A DNA stretch of 64,000 bases from Clostridiaceae bacterium (GTDB lineage Bacteria; Bacillota_A; Clostridia; Clostridiales; Clostridiaceae), in contig JAQSXU010000005.1 in NCBI GenBank assembly GCA_029256485.1, positions 124,001-188,000 on the forward strand, read 5' to 3'. Shown here piece by piece: positions 9,145-17,578 of this stretch; positions within the stretch are counted from its first letter, which is position 1; each line of letters begins with the position of its first letter. The position numbers were made by a program, and so were the translations under genes. A model generated the notes under the pieces. The model saw only the letters and a program-made list of their open reading frames with translations, was not told the DNA's origin and did not search any database.

Positions 9145-9145
9145 C

Positions 9146-10009
9146 TTATTTTCTAAATATGGCGGTACACCATTCTTTTGTTGTTACAGAATTCAATAAT
9201 TTATAGTTATGTTTAGAAACTGCATTTACAATTTCATTAAAACTCCAGGTAACAAGCCCTGAAACCAATAATATGCCATTATTCTCAATAACTTTATCTA
9301 TGAAGTCAAGAAACATTTTTGTCTCTTCTCCTCCAATATTAATAATTACAGTGTGATACTTTTTATGAAATTTTATTTCACCAGTTAATGCATTTCCAAT
9401 AATAACATTAATATTATTCAAATTATTCAATGAAGCGTTATAATTAATTTCTTCTCTAACGTCTCTTATATCTAGAGCAGTAACTTCTTCTGCCCCCTTA
9501 ATGGCAGCTGCTAAGGATAGGATTCCAGAGCCAGTTCCTATGTCTAAAACATTTTTATGGGAAAAGTCTTCCTTTAGAATATATCTTAAACAATCCTGGG
9601 TAGTTTCATGAAGTCCTGTGCCAAATGCACCCTGAGAAATAAAGTGGATTTTATTTTTATTTCCTGCATCGTATGTAGGATCAGCTATAATCCAGCCGTT
9701 ATTTAAATCTATAGCATCAAAATGAGTATCAAAATTTTTGTCTGTAATTTTATTCACAGTAAGATCTTGAACCTTTAATATATTTTTTATTTTATCTATT
9801 TGCTTAGAACATTGAGCCTCATTGTTTCCATCAACTACTATTTTTAATTCTGTAATATCATCTTTTTTTTCATAATAGCCATATCCATAATCCGTTGTTG
9901 TAACTACTATTGGTGCATTATAATAAACATTGTAAATATCTGCAATTTGCAGCTTTTCTACAGCCTCATCAATAGCACTCATAGGGTACTTAATCGAAAT
10001 TTCATACAT
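9146..10009 (-). CDS. PrmA-like (ribosomal protein L11 methyltransferase family) SAM-dependent methyltransferase
   Basis: A 287-residue class I methyltransferase. It carries GAFGTGLHETTQ, the family's hallmark before the SAM domain, then the SAM-binding loop DIGTGSG and the acidic strand ALDIRD. The overall arrangement is that of PrmA, which trimethylates ribosomal protein L11. However, the usual NPPY/NILA-type motif reads NIGGEE here, so this may be a paralogue with another target; the bona fide clostridial prmA usually lies by dnaJ, absent here. Start: ATG at 10009 with a GGAGGGAAC ribosome site. Divergent from the alkyltransferase gene. Confidence 0.75.
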   Translation of the reverse strand: MYEISIKYPMSAIDEAVEKLQIADIYNVYYNAPIVVTTTDYGYGYYEKKDDITELKIVVDGNNEAQCSKQIDKIKNILKVQDLTVNKITDKNFDTHFDAIDLNNGWIIADPTYDAGNKNKIHFISQGAFGTGLHETTQDCLRYILKEDFSHKNVLDIGTGSGILSLAAAIKGAEEVTALDIRDVREEINYNASLNNLNNINVIIGNALTGEIKFHKKYHTVIINIGGEETKMFLDFIDKVIENNGILLVSGLVTWSFNEIVNAVSKHNYKLLNSVTTKEWCTAIFRK

Positions 10010-10192
10010 ATTGTTCCCTCCTGAAATGTTTTTGCAATAATATTATTACATTTAATTAGGTTCAATTGCAAATAATATTACAACAGACTTTATTTTATGG
10101 TATTATTTAAGTTGCACATTAATAACGTAATAGAAAAGAAACTTTATAAGATACTTGAAAATAAATTTTATATATAAATTAAGGTGAATACC

Positions 10193-10525
10193 ATGAGTAA
10201 TTTTTTTAATAAAGTCTATAAAATAGTAGAACAAATACCCAAAGGTAAGGTAGCTACATATGGGCAAATAGCTTCAATTTTAGGAAATCCAAGGGGAGCA
10301 AGGACAGTGGGATGGGCTATGAAGGCTGCACCAGAGTATTTAAATTTACCATGCCATAGAGTGGTTAATAAAAAAGGGGAAATGAGTCCTGGGTATATTT
10401 TTGGAACTGCTGAAATACAAAGAGCAATACTTGAAAATGAAGGAATTACTTTTAATGAAAATGGGTGCATAGAAATGGAGAAATATCTATGGAATTTTAA
10501 TCAGCTAGAAGGTAAAAATATATGA
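10193..10525 (+). CDS. MGMT-family DNA alkyltransferase (single-domain)
   Basis: A 110-residue protein equal to the DNA-binding/active-site domain of O6-methylguanine-DNA methyltransferase. It has KVATYGQIA and the reactive-cysteine motif PCHRVV with Cys54. Because the cysteine is present, it is not an alkyltransferase-like (ATL) protein, which has Trp there; it lacks the N-terminal domain of Ada/Ogt. Direct damage reversal is therefore possible. Start: ATG at 10193, since AAGGTG at 10181-10186 is the ribosome site for it; the in-frame GTG at 10184 lies inside that site. Its TGA overlaps the ATG of the glycosylase gene (ATGA), giving translational coupling. Confidence 0.88.
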   Translation: MSNFFNKVYKIVEQIPKGKVATYGQIASILGNPRGARTVGWAMKAAPEYLNLPCHRVVNKKGEMSPGYIFGTAEIQRAILENEGITFNENGCIEMEKYLWNFNQLEGKNI

Positions 10526-11142
10526 AATTATCAAGACAGTTTTATGAAAGAGATGCAAGGGAAGTATCCGTAGACCTGCTCGGAAAAATATTAGTGCATG
10601 ACTTTAATGGAATAAAGCTAAAAGGTAAAATAGTTGAAACAGAAGCATACATAGCAGACATGGATAAGGCTTCTCATGCTTACGGCGGAAGAAGGACAGC
10701 AAGAACTGAGGCACTTTATGGAAAGCCGGGAATAACCTATGTTTTTTTTATATATGGGCTTTATTATTGTTTTAATGTGATTACAAAAGAAGAGGAAACA
10801 GCTGAAGGGGTTTTAGTCAGGGCATTAGAACCAATAGAGGGTATTGATGAAATGGCTATGCTGAGATTCAAAAAGAGCTATGGTGAACTCACTAAATACC
10901 AGATGAAAAATTTAACATCAGGACCTTCTAAATTATGTATGGCTTTAAATATCACAAAAGAAAATAATATGGAAGATTTATGTGGTGATAAACTTTATAT
11001 AGAATATGATAAAAATGAAAACCAAAATGGCGAATTTGAGATTGTTCATACAAAGAGAATAGGCATTGACTATGCTGAAGAAGCAAAGGATTTTTTGTGG
11101 AGATATTATATAAAAGATAATCCATATGTATCACAAAAATGA
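10522..11142 (+). CDS. DNA-3-methyladenine glycosylase (AAG/MPG family)
   Basis: A 206-residue glycosylase of the mammalian-type AAG fold. Landmarks are an N-terminal [13 protein letters not shown] segment, [16 protein letters not shown] with the catalytic Glu in [18 protein letters not shown] lining the base-flipping pocket, and [10 protein letters not shown] near the C-terminus. It removes alkylated purines (3-methyladenine, hypoxanthine) to start base excision repair. The four-base overlap with the upstream alkyltransferase makes a compact two-gene alkylation-repair operon that pairs direct reversal with base excision. Confidence 0.93.
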   Translation: MKLSRQFYERDAREVSVDLLGKILVHDFNGIKLKGKIVETEAYIADMDKASHAYGGRRTARTEALYGKPGITYVFFIYGLYYCFNVITKEEETAEGVLVRALEPIEGIDEMAMLRFKKSYGELTKYQMKNLTSGPSKLCMALNITKENNMEDLCGDKLYIEYDKNENQNGEFEIVHTKRIGIDYAEEAKDFLWRYYIKDNPYVSQK

Positions 11143-11208
11143 TTATTTTTATTATGTTTTCTGTTAAAATAATACTATAACTACTTTATTTTCTAAGGGG
11201 TGATGGGT

Positions 11209-11967
11209 TTGGATAACAAAGAAGTTAGAAAATTTATAGCAAGTTGGGTAAAGTGGAATTTAAATCAGGATATCAACAGTTTTTTAGAATCTGATTTATA
11301 TCACAAGTTAAGAAAAGTATTAGGCAAGAAAATTTCTACATTTTTCAATTCAAAGGAGTTCAGAAGCATTATTTATGAATTAGCGGAAAAAACTTTAAAT
11401 GATAATGAAAAGCATGGTAAAACTTTTAAGAAAATTTTACCACATGGATTTGAAAACAGCCTAAAGGTTTTAGTGTATAATAAAAGTCCCCAGATTGCAT
11501 CAGCTATAAAACGTTATATAAATGATATAAAGTTTAAAAACCTGGTAAAAAGTGAGGTTAATAAACTTCTAGTAAGTTTAAATCCCATGGTGGCAAAATT
11601 TATTAATGGAGACAGTATTCAAACAAAAATTATGAACTCTCTAAATTCCTTCTTTGATAACACGGATAATATAATGAATATTGTTACGTTTTTAAATAAT
11701 AAGATAGATGATGCAGGTAATAAACAATTAAGTGAGTTATTAAATTATATGCCTTATGAGGGGAAAAGTGATATAGTTAAGGCTGCTGCAGACTCTATAT
11801 TAAACTTATTTAACAGTAAAGAATTTATTAAAAATGTACAAATTCTGGTTTACAATAATATTTTAGCCTATGACACAATTGGAAACTTTATGAACGCCAT
11901 GGGATTTTCAGAAGAGGAATTATTGCATATAATTGATAAAAACATTGTAAAATACTTAGACTTATAA
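11209..11967 (+). CDS. conserved hypothetical protein, helical, DUF445-like appearance
   Basis: A protein of about 252 residues, largely alpha-helical and without clear membrane helices or signal peptide. Two segments echo each other (NSFLESDLYHKLRKVL..STFFNSKEF early, ILNLFNSKEFIKNVQIL late), suggesting an internal duplication. The helical pattern reminds me of DUF445/YheB-type proteins, but I cannot confirm it. Start: TTG at 11209 is favoured because AAGGGGTG ends about six bases before it; the GTG at 11200 and ATG at 11203 sit in or too close to that site. It lies between the repair pair and a MATE gene with no clear functional link. Confidence 0.65.
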   Translation: MDNKEVRKFIASWVKWNLNQDINSFLESDLYHKLRKVLGKKISTFFNSKEFRSIIYELAEKTLNDNEKHGKTFKKILPHGFENSLKVLVYNKSPQIASAIKRYINDIKFKNLVKSEVNKLLVSLNPMVAKFINGDSIQTKIMNSLNSFFDNTDNIMNIVTFLNNKIDDAGNKQLSELLNYMPYEGKSDIVKAAADSILNLFNSKEFIKNVQILVYNNILAYDTIGNFMNAMGFSEEELLHIIDKNIVKYLDL

Positions 11968-12029
11968 ACATACTAAGAACGTAGTAAAAAACATAGTAGG
12001 ATTACATGGATGCGGAGGTTACAACATAC

Positions 12030-13391
12030 ATGAATAACCAAATTGATCTAACAGAAGGCAATATATTAAACAAGCTGGTTAAATTAGCCCTGCCAATAAT
12101 GGGGACCTCATTTATACAAATGTCTTATAATCTTGTTAACATGATATATCTTGGAAGGGTTAGCAGCAGTGCAGTAGCGGCAATAGGTACTGCCGGTTTT
12201 TTCACTTGGTTAGCCAATGCTTTTATATTCATCCCTAAAACTGGAGCTGAAATTGGAATTTCTCAATCAATTGGAAGACAAAATACCAAAGATCTTAAGG
12301 GATATATTAAAAATACTATACAGCTTGATGTAATTATAGGCTTTATTTATGGACTTGTAATGATAGTATTAAATAAACAACTAATAGGCTTTTTTAATAT
12401 GACTAATGTGTATGTAGTCAATATGGCAGAGGCATATCTATTAATAATATCTTTAGGAATTAATTTTTATTTTATAACTCCAGTATTTACGGGAATTTTT
12501 AATGGATATGGTGATAGTAAAACCCCATTTAAAATTAATACCATTGGAATTATAATAAATATGATTATAGATCCATTTTTAATTTTTGGAATTGGACCCT
12601 TTCCTAGACTAGAAGTTGTAGGAGCGGCAATTGGTACAGTAATATCCCAGGCTGTTGCAACAGTATTATTTATATATAAAATAAAAAAGGGAACTAAACT
12701 ATTAGATGACATAAGTTTATTTAAAAAATTGGACATGTTCTATGTTAAGAATATATTTAAATTAGGAACTCCAGTTGCACTTCAAAATGGATTGTTTTGC
12801 ATATTTGCTATGGTTATAGCAAGAATTATTGCTTCATTTGGAGAGATACCTATCGCAGTACAAAAGGTGGGCTCGCAAATAGAAGCAATTTCATGGATGA
12901 CAGCAGGAGGATTTTCTACTGCTATAAGTGCATTTGTTGGACAAAATTATGGAGCAAGAAAATGGGATAGGATATATAAAGGATACTTCACTGCGTTATT
13001 TGCAGTAAGTGTTATTGGAGTATTTTCTACATTACTGTTAGTATTTGGAGCAAAACCATTGTTTGCACTGTTTATTCCGGATGAAAAAGTAATACCTTTT
13101 GGAGTAGACTACCTAAAGATTCTTGGATATTCTCAACTATTTATGTGTATTGAGATATCCACTGCAGGAGCCTTTAATGGAATAGGTAGAACTATACCGC
13201 CATCATTAAATGGTATAATTCTTACTGGACTTAGAATACCAGCAGCAATTATATTGTCAAAGCCCAATTTGCTGGGTTTGAATGGGGTGTGGTGGAGCAT
13301 AAGTTTAAGCAGTGTACTAAAGGGAATTGTACTAACAATATGGTTTATTATAGTTCTAAAAGCCAAAAGAATAAGAGTGTCTAATATTTAA
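12030..13391 (+). CDS. MATE family efflux transporter
   Basis: About 453 residues with twelve hydrophobic segments in two related halves, as expected for multidrug and toxin extrusion antiporters. It contains GYGDSKTPFK, the counterpart of the family's RGxGDTKTPM motif, and VGQNYGARKWDR at the start of the second half. Export is driven by Na+ or H+; substrate unknown. Start: ATG at 12030 with GGAGG at 12014-12018 upstream, rather than the ATG at 12006 that precedes the ribosome site. Its stop overlaps the 3' end of the convergent acylphosphatase gene by 11 bp. Confidence 0.92.
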   Translation: MNNQIDLTEGNILNKLVKLALPIMGTSFIQMSYNLVNMIYLGRVSSSAVAAIGTAGFFTWLANAFIFIPKTGAEIGISQSIGRQNTKDLKGYIKNTIQLDVIIGFIYGLVMIVLNKQLIGFFNMTNVYVVNMAEAYLLIISLGINFYFITPVFTGIFNGYGDSKTPFKINTIGIIINMIIDPFLIFGIGPFPRLEVVGAAIGTVISQAVATVLFIYKIKKGTKLLDDISLFKKLDMFYVKNIFKLGTPVALQNGLFCIFAMVIARIIASFGEIPIAVQKVGSQIEAISWMTAGGFSTAISAFVGQNYGARKWDRIYKGYFTALFAVSVIGVFSTLLLVFGAKPLFALFIPDEKVIPFGVDYLKILGYSQLFMCIEISTAGAFNGIGRTIPPSLNGIILTGLRIPAAIILSKPNLLGLNGVWWSISLSSVLKGIVLTIWFIIVLKAKRIRVSNI

Positions 13392-13653
13392 CTTTAAATG
13401 AAGATTCAGCATCAACTAAAGGTAGAGTAATTACATTTATATTTTCTACTTCGGCAAATCTATTTCCTATTTTTAATTTTTCTATAAATTTAGTAAGTAT
13501 TTCATTGTGACCTTGTGCTTCTATTTCAACGGAGCCATCGTCACAATTTCTAACCCATCCCGTAATATTATAAAGTCTTGCTGTATAGTTGACAAAATAT
13601 CTAAAACCTACACCCTGTACATAACCAAAAACTTGAATAAAATATCTTTCCAT
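13381..13653 (-). CDS. acylphosphatase
   Basis: A 90-residue protein matching the whole acylphosphatase fold. The phosphate-binding loop is GYVQGVGFR with its catalytic Arg, and the catalytic Asn lies in GWVRNCDDGSVEIEAQG. It hydrolyses carboxyl-phosphate bonds such as acetyl phosphate or 1,3-bisphosphoglycerate. Start ATG at 13653 behind AGAGGTG. The 3' end overlaps the convergent MATE gene by 11 bp, so the two transcripts have complementary ends. Confidence 0.95.
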   Translation of the reverse strand: MERYFIQVFGYVQGVGFRYFVNYTARLYNITGWVRNCDDGSVEIEAQGHNEILTKFIEKLKIGNRFAEVENINVITLPLVDAESSFKVKY

Positions 13654-13715
13654 AAAACACCTCTGATTTTCTTCTTAAAGTTTAAATAACAAAAAAGTAG
13701 TTTCTTTCAAAAGAT

Positions 13716-14231
13716 CTATTTGTGTTTTTCCATATCAGATATCTTCTTTAATATTATTTCTTGATTTTCCATTAGTAAATCAAGTTTTTTATGCAAATCT
13801 TCTACTATTAATTCTGATTTGAGATTAATCTTATAGTCATTTTTTGCTCTTAGCCTATCTTTTTCCTCCTGCCTGTTTTGGCTCATCATAATAACAGGAG
13901 CTTGTATAGCTGCAATACATGATAGGACTAAATTTAATAATATAAATGGAAATGGATCAAATGGGTGCAGGAGTATGTATGTATTACTAATAATCCAAAG
14001 CAATAATATTAGGCAAAAGGCAATTATAAAGATCCAGCTGCCTGCAAGTTGTGCCAGTTTATCAGCCATTTTGTCTCCAAATGTGAAAGTTTCTTTGTGA
14101 ACCTTCGTTATGTCTTTTGAAACAGTTTTAGTTATTAATAAGTGCATTATTTCTTCATCATCTAAATCAGTATCTTCAGTATTCTCCAAGATTTTTTTTA
14201 TTAATTCCTCTTTGTTTAATTTACTATCCAT
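13716..14231 (-). CDS. DUF1003 family membrane protein
   Basis: A 171-residue protein with a cytoplasmic N-terminus, two close membrane helices (GSWIFIIAFCLILLLW and PFILLNLVLSCIAAIQAPVIM), and a charged C-terminus with NRQEEKDRLRAKNDYKIN, the signature of the DUF1003 family. Members are found in many bacteria without a defined activity; the conserved RLRAKNDYxxNLKAE segment is cytoplasmic. The C-terminal third is probably a coiled coil. Start ATG at 14231 behind GAGGAGG. It is divergent from the 14313 gene. Confidence 0.88.
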   Translation of the reverse strand: MDSKLNKEELIKKILENTEDTDLDDEEIMHLLITKTVSKDITKVHKETFTFGDKMADKLAQLAGSWIFIIAFCLILLLWIISNTYILLHPFDPFPFILLNLVLSCIAAIQAPVIMMSQNRQEEKDRLRAKNDYKINLKSELIVEDLHKKLDLLMENQEIILKKISDMEKHK

Positions 14232-14312
14232 TTAAATTAACCTCCTCATAGAAAGTATAGCGTAAACAACATATTAGTAATATAATATTGTTATTGAAAA
14301 AGGGGTGATAGT

Positions 14313-14843
14313 TTGGAACTTAGTAAAATAATTACCATATTAGTTATAGTTTTAATCATTGCAATTATATTATCCATTGTTAAGAGGGTAGCAAAACTAA
14401 TAATTCTTATATTAGCTGCTGTTTTAATGTTTATAGTAATTAGAACTGTTATCCTAGGCGGGAATCCATTAGGTGTATTTAATGATACAAAAACAGCAAC
14501 TACTTATACAAAACAGATTTATGATTATTCAGGAAAGATAAGTGGTTCTGTTAATAGTACTATAAAGGCAATGGAGAATAATTCATTTTCTCAATTAAAA
14601 AATGAAAATGGTAAACTTCATGAATACTTACAGCAAGTGAGTAAACTTCAACATATAAAGGAGCTAAATAAGTTTCATGAACAATATATAAAATATTTAT
14701 CAGACATTGTATCTGCATCTGATACTGCTGTTAATGGAACAAATTTAAAAAATGGTACTGTAAAAAACATTGATGAAATAAAGACAAGGCTGAATAAGTA
14801 TATAACTGACCTAACACAGCTAAGATTTAATCAAAAATTTTGA
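14313..14843 (+). CDS. hypothetical membrane-anchored protein
   Basis: A 176-residue protein with two consecutive N-terminal hydrophobic stretches (residues 5-22 and 28-47) and a polar, helical C-terminal domain of about 125 residues rich in Asn, Lys and Ser. No enzyme motif visible; family not recognised. Start: TTG at 14313 is well placed after AAGGGGTGAT. The last 24 bases overlap the 3' end of the convergent MFS gene. Confidence 0.7.
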   Translation: MELSKIITILVIVLIIAIILSIVKRVAKLIILILAAVLMFIVIRTVILGGNPLGVFNDTKTATTYTKQIYDYSGKISGSVNSTIKAMENNSFSQLKNENGKLHEYLQQVSKLQHIKELNKFHEQYIKYLSDIVSASDTAVNGTNLKNGTVKNIDEIKTRLNKYITDLTQLRFNQKF

Positions 14844-15956
14844 TGATACAAAGGCTATATATACATAGAAAAAGATTTGTAGTATAAACACATAACTTAT
14901 TTTTATGTTTCCTCCAATTCCTATAATATATGTTAGAACCATTGCACCTAGACTATTAAAGATTCCTATTATAGTAGAAGTAGCTGGAATATTACTGGTG
15001 GATACATTTTGAACCATATAGCCTTGTATAGCAGGGTACATTATTGAAATCATTATTCCAATTACAGCAATTCCAATGAATGCTTGAATTTTCAAAGAAC
15101 CCGTAAGAGTTATTGCAATACCGAATATTGCACCAAAGGATGAAATAATTAAAAGCTTCAGCTGACCTAATTTGTTAATAAAGAAGTCACCTATTACTCT
15201 TCCAGTTGTAAACAGGATCCAAAAACCAAGTAAAATATTTGGCACATCTCCAGTGCTTACTCCATAATATCTTTCTAAGAAACTACCTGTCCAGCTTGTG
15301 GTGGAGGCTTCTGCACCAACATAAAAGAATATTGCTAATGAAAAATAAAGAACTAAGGGACTTTTAAGAATACTTCCAATGCTGCTCCAAGTAAATTTAC
15401 TGCTTACTTTAGGAGCATTTTTTAACTTAAACACAAATATTAAATATATTGATAGAGTAGTTATGTGAATCAAATATGTATAATTAAATGGTATACGATT
15501 TAATATAATTAATCTTGCCATAGGGAGAATCAATATGCCTCCAAAACCAAAGAAAGCATTATACAGGCTGAATTTTTGATATTTTTTTGGCAGAAGAGAA
15601 AGTATGGTGCTTAAAAATAAGTAACTCATGCCTATTCCCAGACCAGATAGAAAATAACCTATTAACAGAATATAAAATGACTTTGAAAAAAATATGAGGA
15701 TGCTGGCTGCTATACATAGTATTATTGAAGTGCTAAGTCCATTCTTCAACCCTAGAATTGATATGAGCTTGAAGCCAAGTACATTCATGACAGAGGAAGC
15801 TATGAATACTACTGAAGGAAGAACAGCAATGAAGTCACTATTAACATTATAGAAACTTTTAATAGTAGTAATAAAAGGGGACAAAGTATTTGAAAACAAT
15901 GAAACAAAAAATAACCCAATAAAGACCATAACCATGTGTTTATAATTTCTCTCCAT
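14820..15956 (-). CDS. MFS family transporter
   Basis: A 378-residue protein with about 12 transmembrane segments in two halves of six, separated by a short loop near residue 185. The classic motif A is poorly conserved after TM2, but SGLGIGMSYLF and the overall layout fit major-facilitator proteins of the YfkF/FucP-like type. Substrate unknown. The 3' end overlaps the convergent 14313-14843 gene by 24 bp. Start: ATG at 15956 after GGAGAG. Confidence 0.83.
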   Translation of the reverse strand: MERNYKHMVMVFIGLFFVSLFSNTLSPFITTIKSFYNVNSDFIAVLPSVVFIASSVMNVLGFKLISILGLKNGLSTSIILCIAASILIFFSKSFYILLIGYFLSGLGIGMSYLFLSTILSLLPKKYQKFSLYNAFFGFGGILILPMARLIILNRIPFNYTYLIHITTLSIYLIFVFKLKNAPKVSSKFTWSSIGSILKSPLVLYFSLAIFFYVGAEASTTSWTGSFLERYYGVSTGDVPNILLGFWILFTTGRVIGDFFINKLGQLKLLIISSFGAIFGIAITLTGSLKIQAFIGIAVIGIMISIMYPAIQGYMVQNVSTSNIPATSTIIGIFNSLGAMVLTYIIGIGGNIKISYVFILQIFFYVYIAFVSSKFLIKS

Positions 15957-16063
15957 AATTCTCTCCTAACTAATATGCTTACATCATTATATTACATATG
16001 CACTTATGAAGGCAATATTTGGAGAATAATTTAATTGTAAAGAAATTAAATTTATAAATAAAG

Positions 16064-16105
16064 GGCTGCTGTGCAGCTAACCAATTAGTTAGCTGTGCAG
16101 CAGCC
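16064..16105 (-). terminator. long hairpin after the SleB-like gene
   Basis: An 18-bp stem (16064-16081 with 16088-16105, two G-U pairs) and a 6-nt loop lies just 3' of the sleB-like stop codon on the minus strand, followed by a moderately T-rich stretch. Probable terminator. Confidence 0.75.
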
Positions 16106-16113
16106 ACTCCTAT

Positions 16114-16884
16114 TTAATAAGCAAATACTAAGCCGCCAATACTTGCAGCTACTGTTTTTGATCTTAACCAGCTGTTAGTAGCTGTAGTGTCATAAAAGTA
16201 AAGTGCTCCATTAGTTGGGTCAACACCTTTTAGAGCATCATATGCTGCATTTATAGCAGTTTGAGATGCCGGTTTATTTATCATTCCATTCAACACAGGA
16301 GTAAATTGATAATACCCATAAGATTGATCATAAATTACTCCACTTATTGTATTTGGAAATTCGGCGCTCTTTACTCTATTAACAATTACTGCACCAACGG
16401 AAACCATGGCATTATAACTTTCTCCGCCTGATTCTGCCATAATTAATCTGGATAGTAAATCAACATCTGCTGAAGTGTAGCTAATAACTCCTTTTGGAGC
16501 TGACGTCTGAGTACTTGTCCAATTACTGCCCGTAGGGATAACTAATTTTTCACCAACATAAATATAATCTGTCCATCTGTTATTTGCCAACTTTAATAAG
16601 TTGACAGATATACCATATCTTTTTGCAATAAAATACCATGAATCACCTGATTTAACAGTGTAATCAAGGCCTGGAACTTTCAATACTTGTCCAGGATAAA
16701 TTGAATAACTTGACAAGCTATTATTATTCACTAAGGTTTGTGCTGTTGTATTAAATGTTTTGCCAATATAATATAATGAATCACCAGATACAACTTTATA
16801 GGATGCAGCCTTAACCGAAGTACCTGCCATAAAAGTAAAAGCTGCTGCAGCAATAATAGTTTTAAATTTGTTCAATTTTATCAT
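16114..16884 (-). CDS. LysM-containing cell wall hydrolase (SleB/CwlJ hydrolase_2 family)
   Basis: A 256-residue exported protein. A signal peptide (hydrophobic to about residue 26, AGTSVKA) is followed by two LysM modules (YKVVSGDSLYYIGKTF and YTVKSGDSWYFIAKRYG), each about 45 residues, which bind peptidoglycan. The C-terminal domain starts at SRLIMAESGGES and carries VGAVIVNRV and YYQFTPV, the pattern of the SleB/CwlJ family with its catalytic Glu in AES. These enzymes cleave spore cortex or vegetative peptidoglycan. A c-di-AMP riboswitch in the leader fits the known link between c-di-AMP and wall hydrolases. Start ATG at 16884 behind AAGGAGGA. Confidence 0.93.
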   Translation of the reverse strand: MIKLNKFKTIIAAAAFTFMAGTSVKAASYKVVSGDSLYYIGKTFNTTAQTLVNNNSLSSYSIYPGQVLKVPGLDYTVKSGDSWYFIAKRYGISVNLLKLANNRWTDYIYVGEKLVIPTGSNWTSTQTSAPKGVISYTSADVDLLSRLIMAESGGESYNAMVSVGAVIVNRVKSAEFPNTISGVIYDQSYGYYQFTPVLNGMINKPASQTAINAAYDALKGVDPTNGALYFYDTTATNSWLRSKTVAASIGGLVFAY

Positions 16885-16899
16885 AGTTTTCCTCCTTAT

Positions 16900-17016
16900 A
16901 TAGCCTCCGAAGTTAGTTGTCGGGTTTGGGTTGAAGGCACCCTACTCCCCCTGATATGTGAGGAGATTCACCCCATGTTTAGTTCCTCCGTACTCAATAT
17001 TGAGATTCGGCTTTTA
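16900..17016 (-). promoter_or_regulatory. c-di-AMP riboswitch (ydaO/yuaA type)
   Basis: Read on the minus strand from about 17011 down to 16903, the leader shows the ordered conserved blocks of the ydaO-yuaA motif: GCCGAAT at the 5' side, then GGGGTGAATC, then GGGTGCCTTCAACCC, ACCCGACAACTAACTTCGG and GGAGGC closing the outer helix. These blocks bind two c-di-AMP molecules in known examples. The gene it precedes is a LysM/SleB hydrolase, a typical target. No terminator hairpin is visible between the aptamer and the gene; the ribosome site (AAGGAGG) begins about six bases after the closing helix, suggesting control of translation initiation rather than attenuation. Confidence 0.93.
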
Positions 17017-17155
17017 TAGTAGACAAACAATTTGCTTATCCATATGTAACATTGTAACAGAGTATTTGCTATGAGACTATGCAAAATTATAGGCATTTAA
17101 GGTAGATATAGAAGTTAAAGAAAATTTATGGAATACCCAAATTTACAAAAGGTTA

Positions 17156-17183
17156 TTGAAAAATGTAGAATTAATGTTATAAT
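17156..17183 (+). promoter_or_regulatory. sigma-A-type promoter of the padR-SEDS operon
   Basis: TTGAAA (17156-17161) and TATAAT (17178-17183) are separated by 16 bp, close to consensus and correctly placed upstream of padR. Confidence 0.7.
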
Positions 17184-17185
17184 TT

Positions 17186-17221
17186 ATACATAGATATATG
17201 ATGTATTGTTATTCTATGTAT
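17186..17221 (+). promoter_or_regulatory. candidate PadR autoregulatory operator
   Basis: ATACAT (17186-17191) and ATGTAT (17201-17206) form an inverted repeat with a 9-bp spacer directly downstream of the -10 box, and a further CTATGTAT lies at 17214-17221. PadR-family regulators often bind ATGT/ACAT-type inverted repeats in their own promoters. Inferred from position and symmetry. Confidence 0.5.
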
Positions 17222-17242
17222 AAAATTTTATAGGAGGTTTAC

Positions 17243-17578
17243 ATGAAAATAAATAAAGAATTACTAAAGGGAAGTACAATCATATTGATATTAAGCTTGC
17301 TAGATAAAGAAACTATGTACGGGTATGAAATAATTAAAAGAATTCAGGAAAAATCTAATGGAATTTTTAATTTAAAGGAAGGAACGCTGTATCCCATACT
17401 ACACACATTGGAAGGGGGAAATGCTGTGGAATCCTACTGGGATGAAAGCCAGGAAGGAAGAAAAAGAAAATATTACAGAATTACTGGTTCAGGTGAAAAA
17501 CTGTTGAAGGAGAAAAAAGAAGAATGGAATAATTTTAAAGGTGCAGTTGATAAGGTTATTTGGGAGGCCATAATATGA
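17243..17578 (+). CDS. PadR family transcriptional regulator
   Basis: A 111-residue winged-helix protein of the PadR-s2 size class. It has LSLLDKETMYGYEIIKRI, the family's signature first helices, then LKEGTLYPILHTLE recognition helix and a beta wing ending RKYYRIT, with a short C-terminal dimerisation helix. PadR proteins repress neighbouring genes until an effector is bound. The stop overlaps the ATG of the downstream SEDS-family gene (ATGA), so both are expressed together, presumably under its own control through the inverted repeat at 17186-17221. Confidence 0.93.
   Translation: MKINKELLKGSTIILILSLLDKETMYGYEIIKRIQEKSNGIFNLKEGTLYPILHTLEGGNAVESYWDESQEGRKRKYYRITGSGEKLLKEKKEEWNNFKGAVDKVIWEAII

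Noticed and set aside
10193..10525. Alkyltransferase-like (ATL) protein
   Set aside because: The active-site motif is PCHR with cysteine, whereas ATL proteins have tryptophan at that place.
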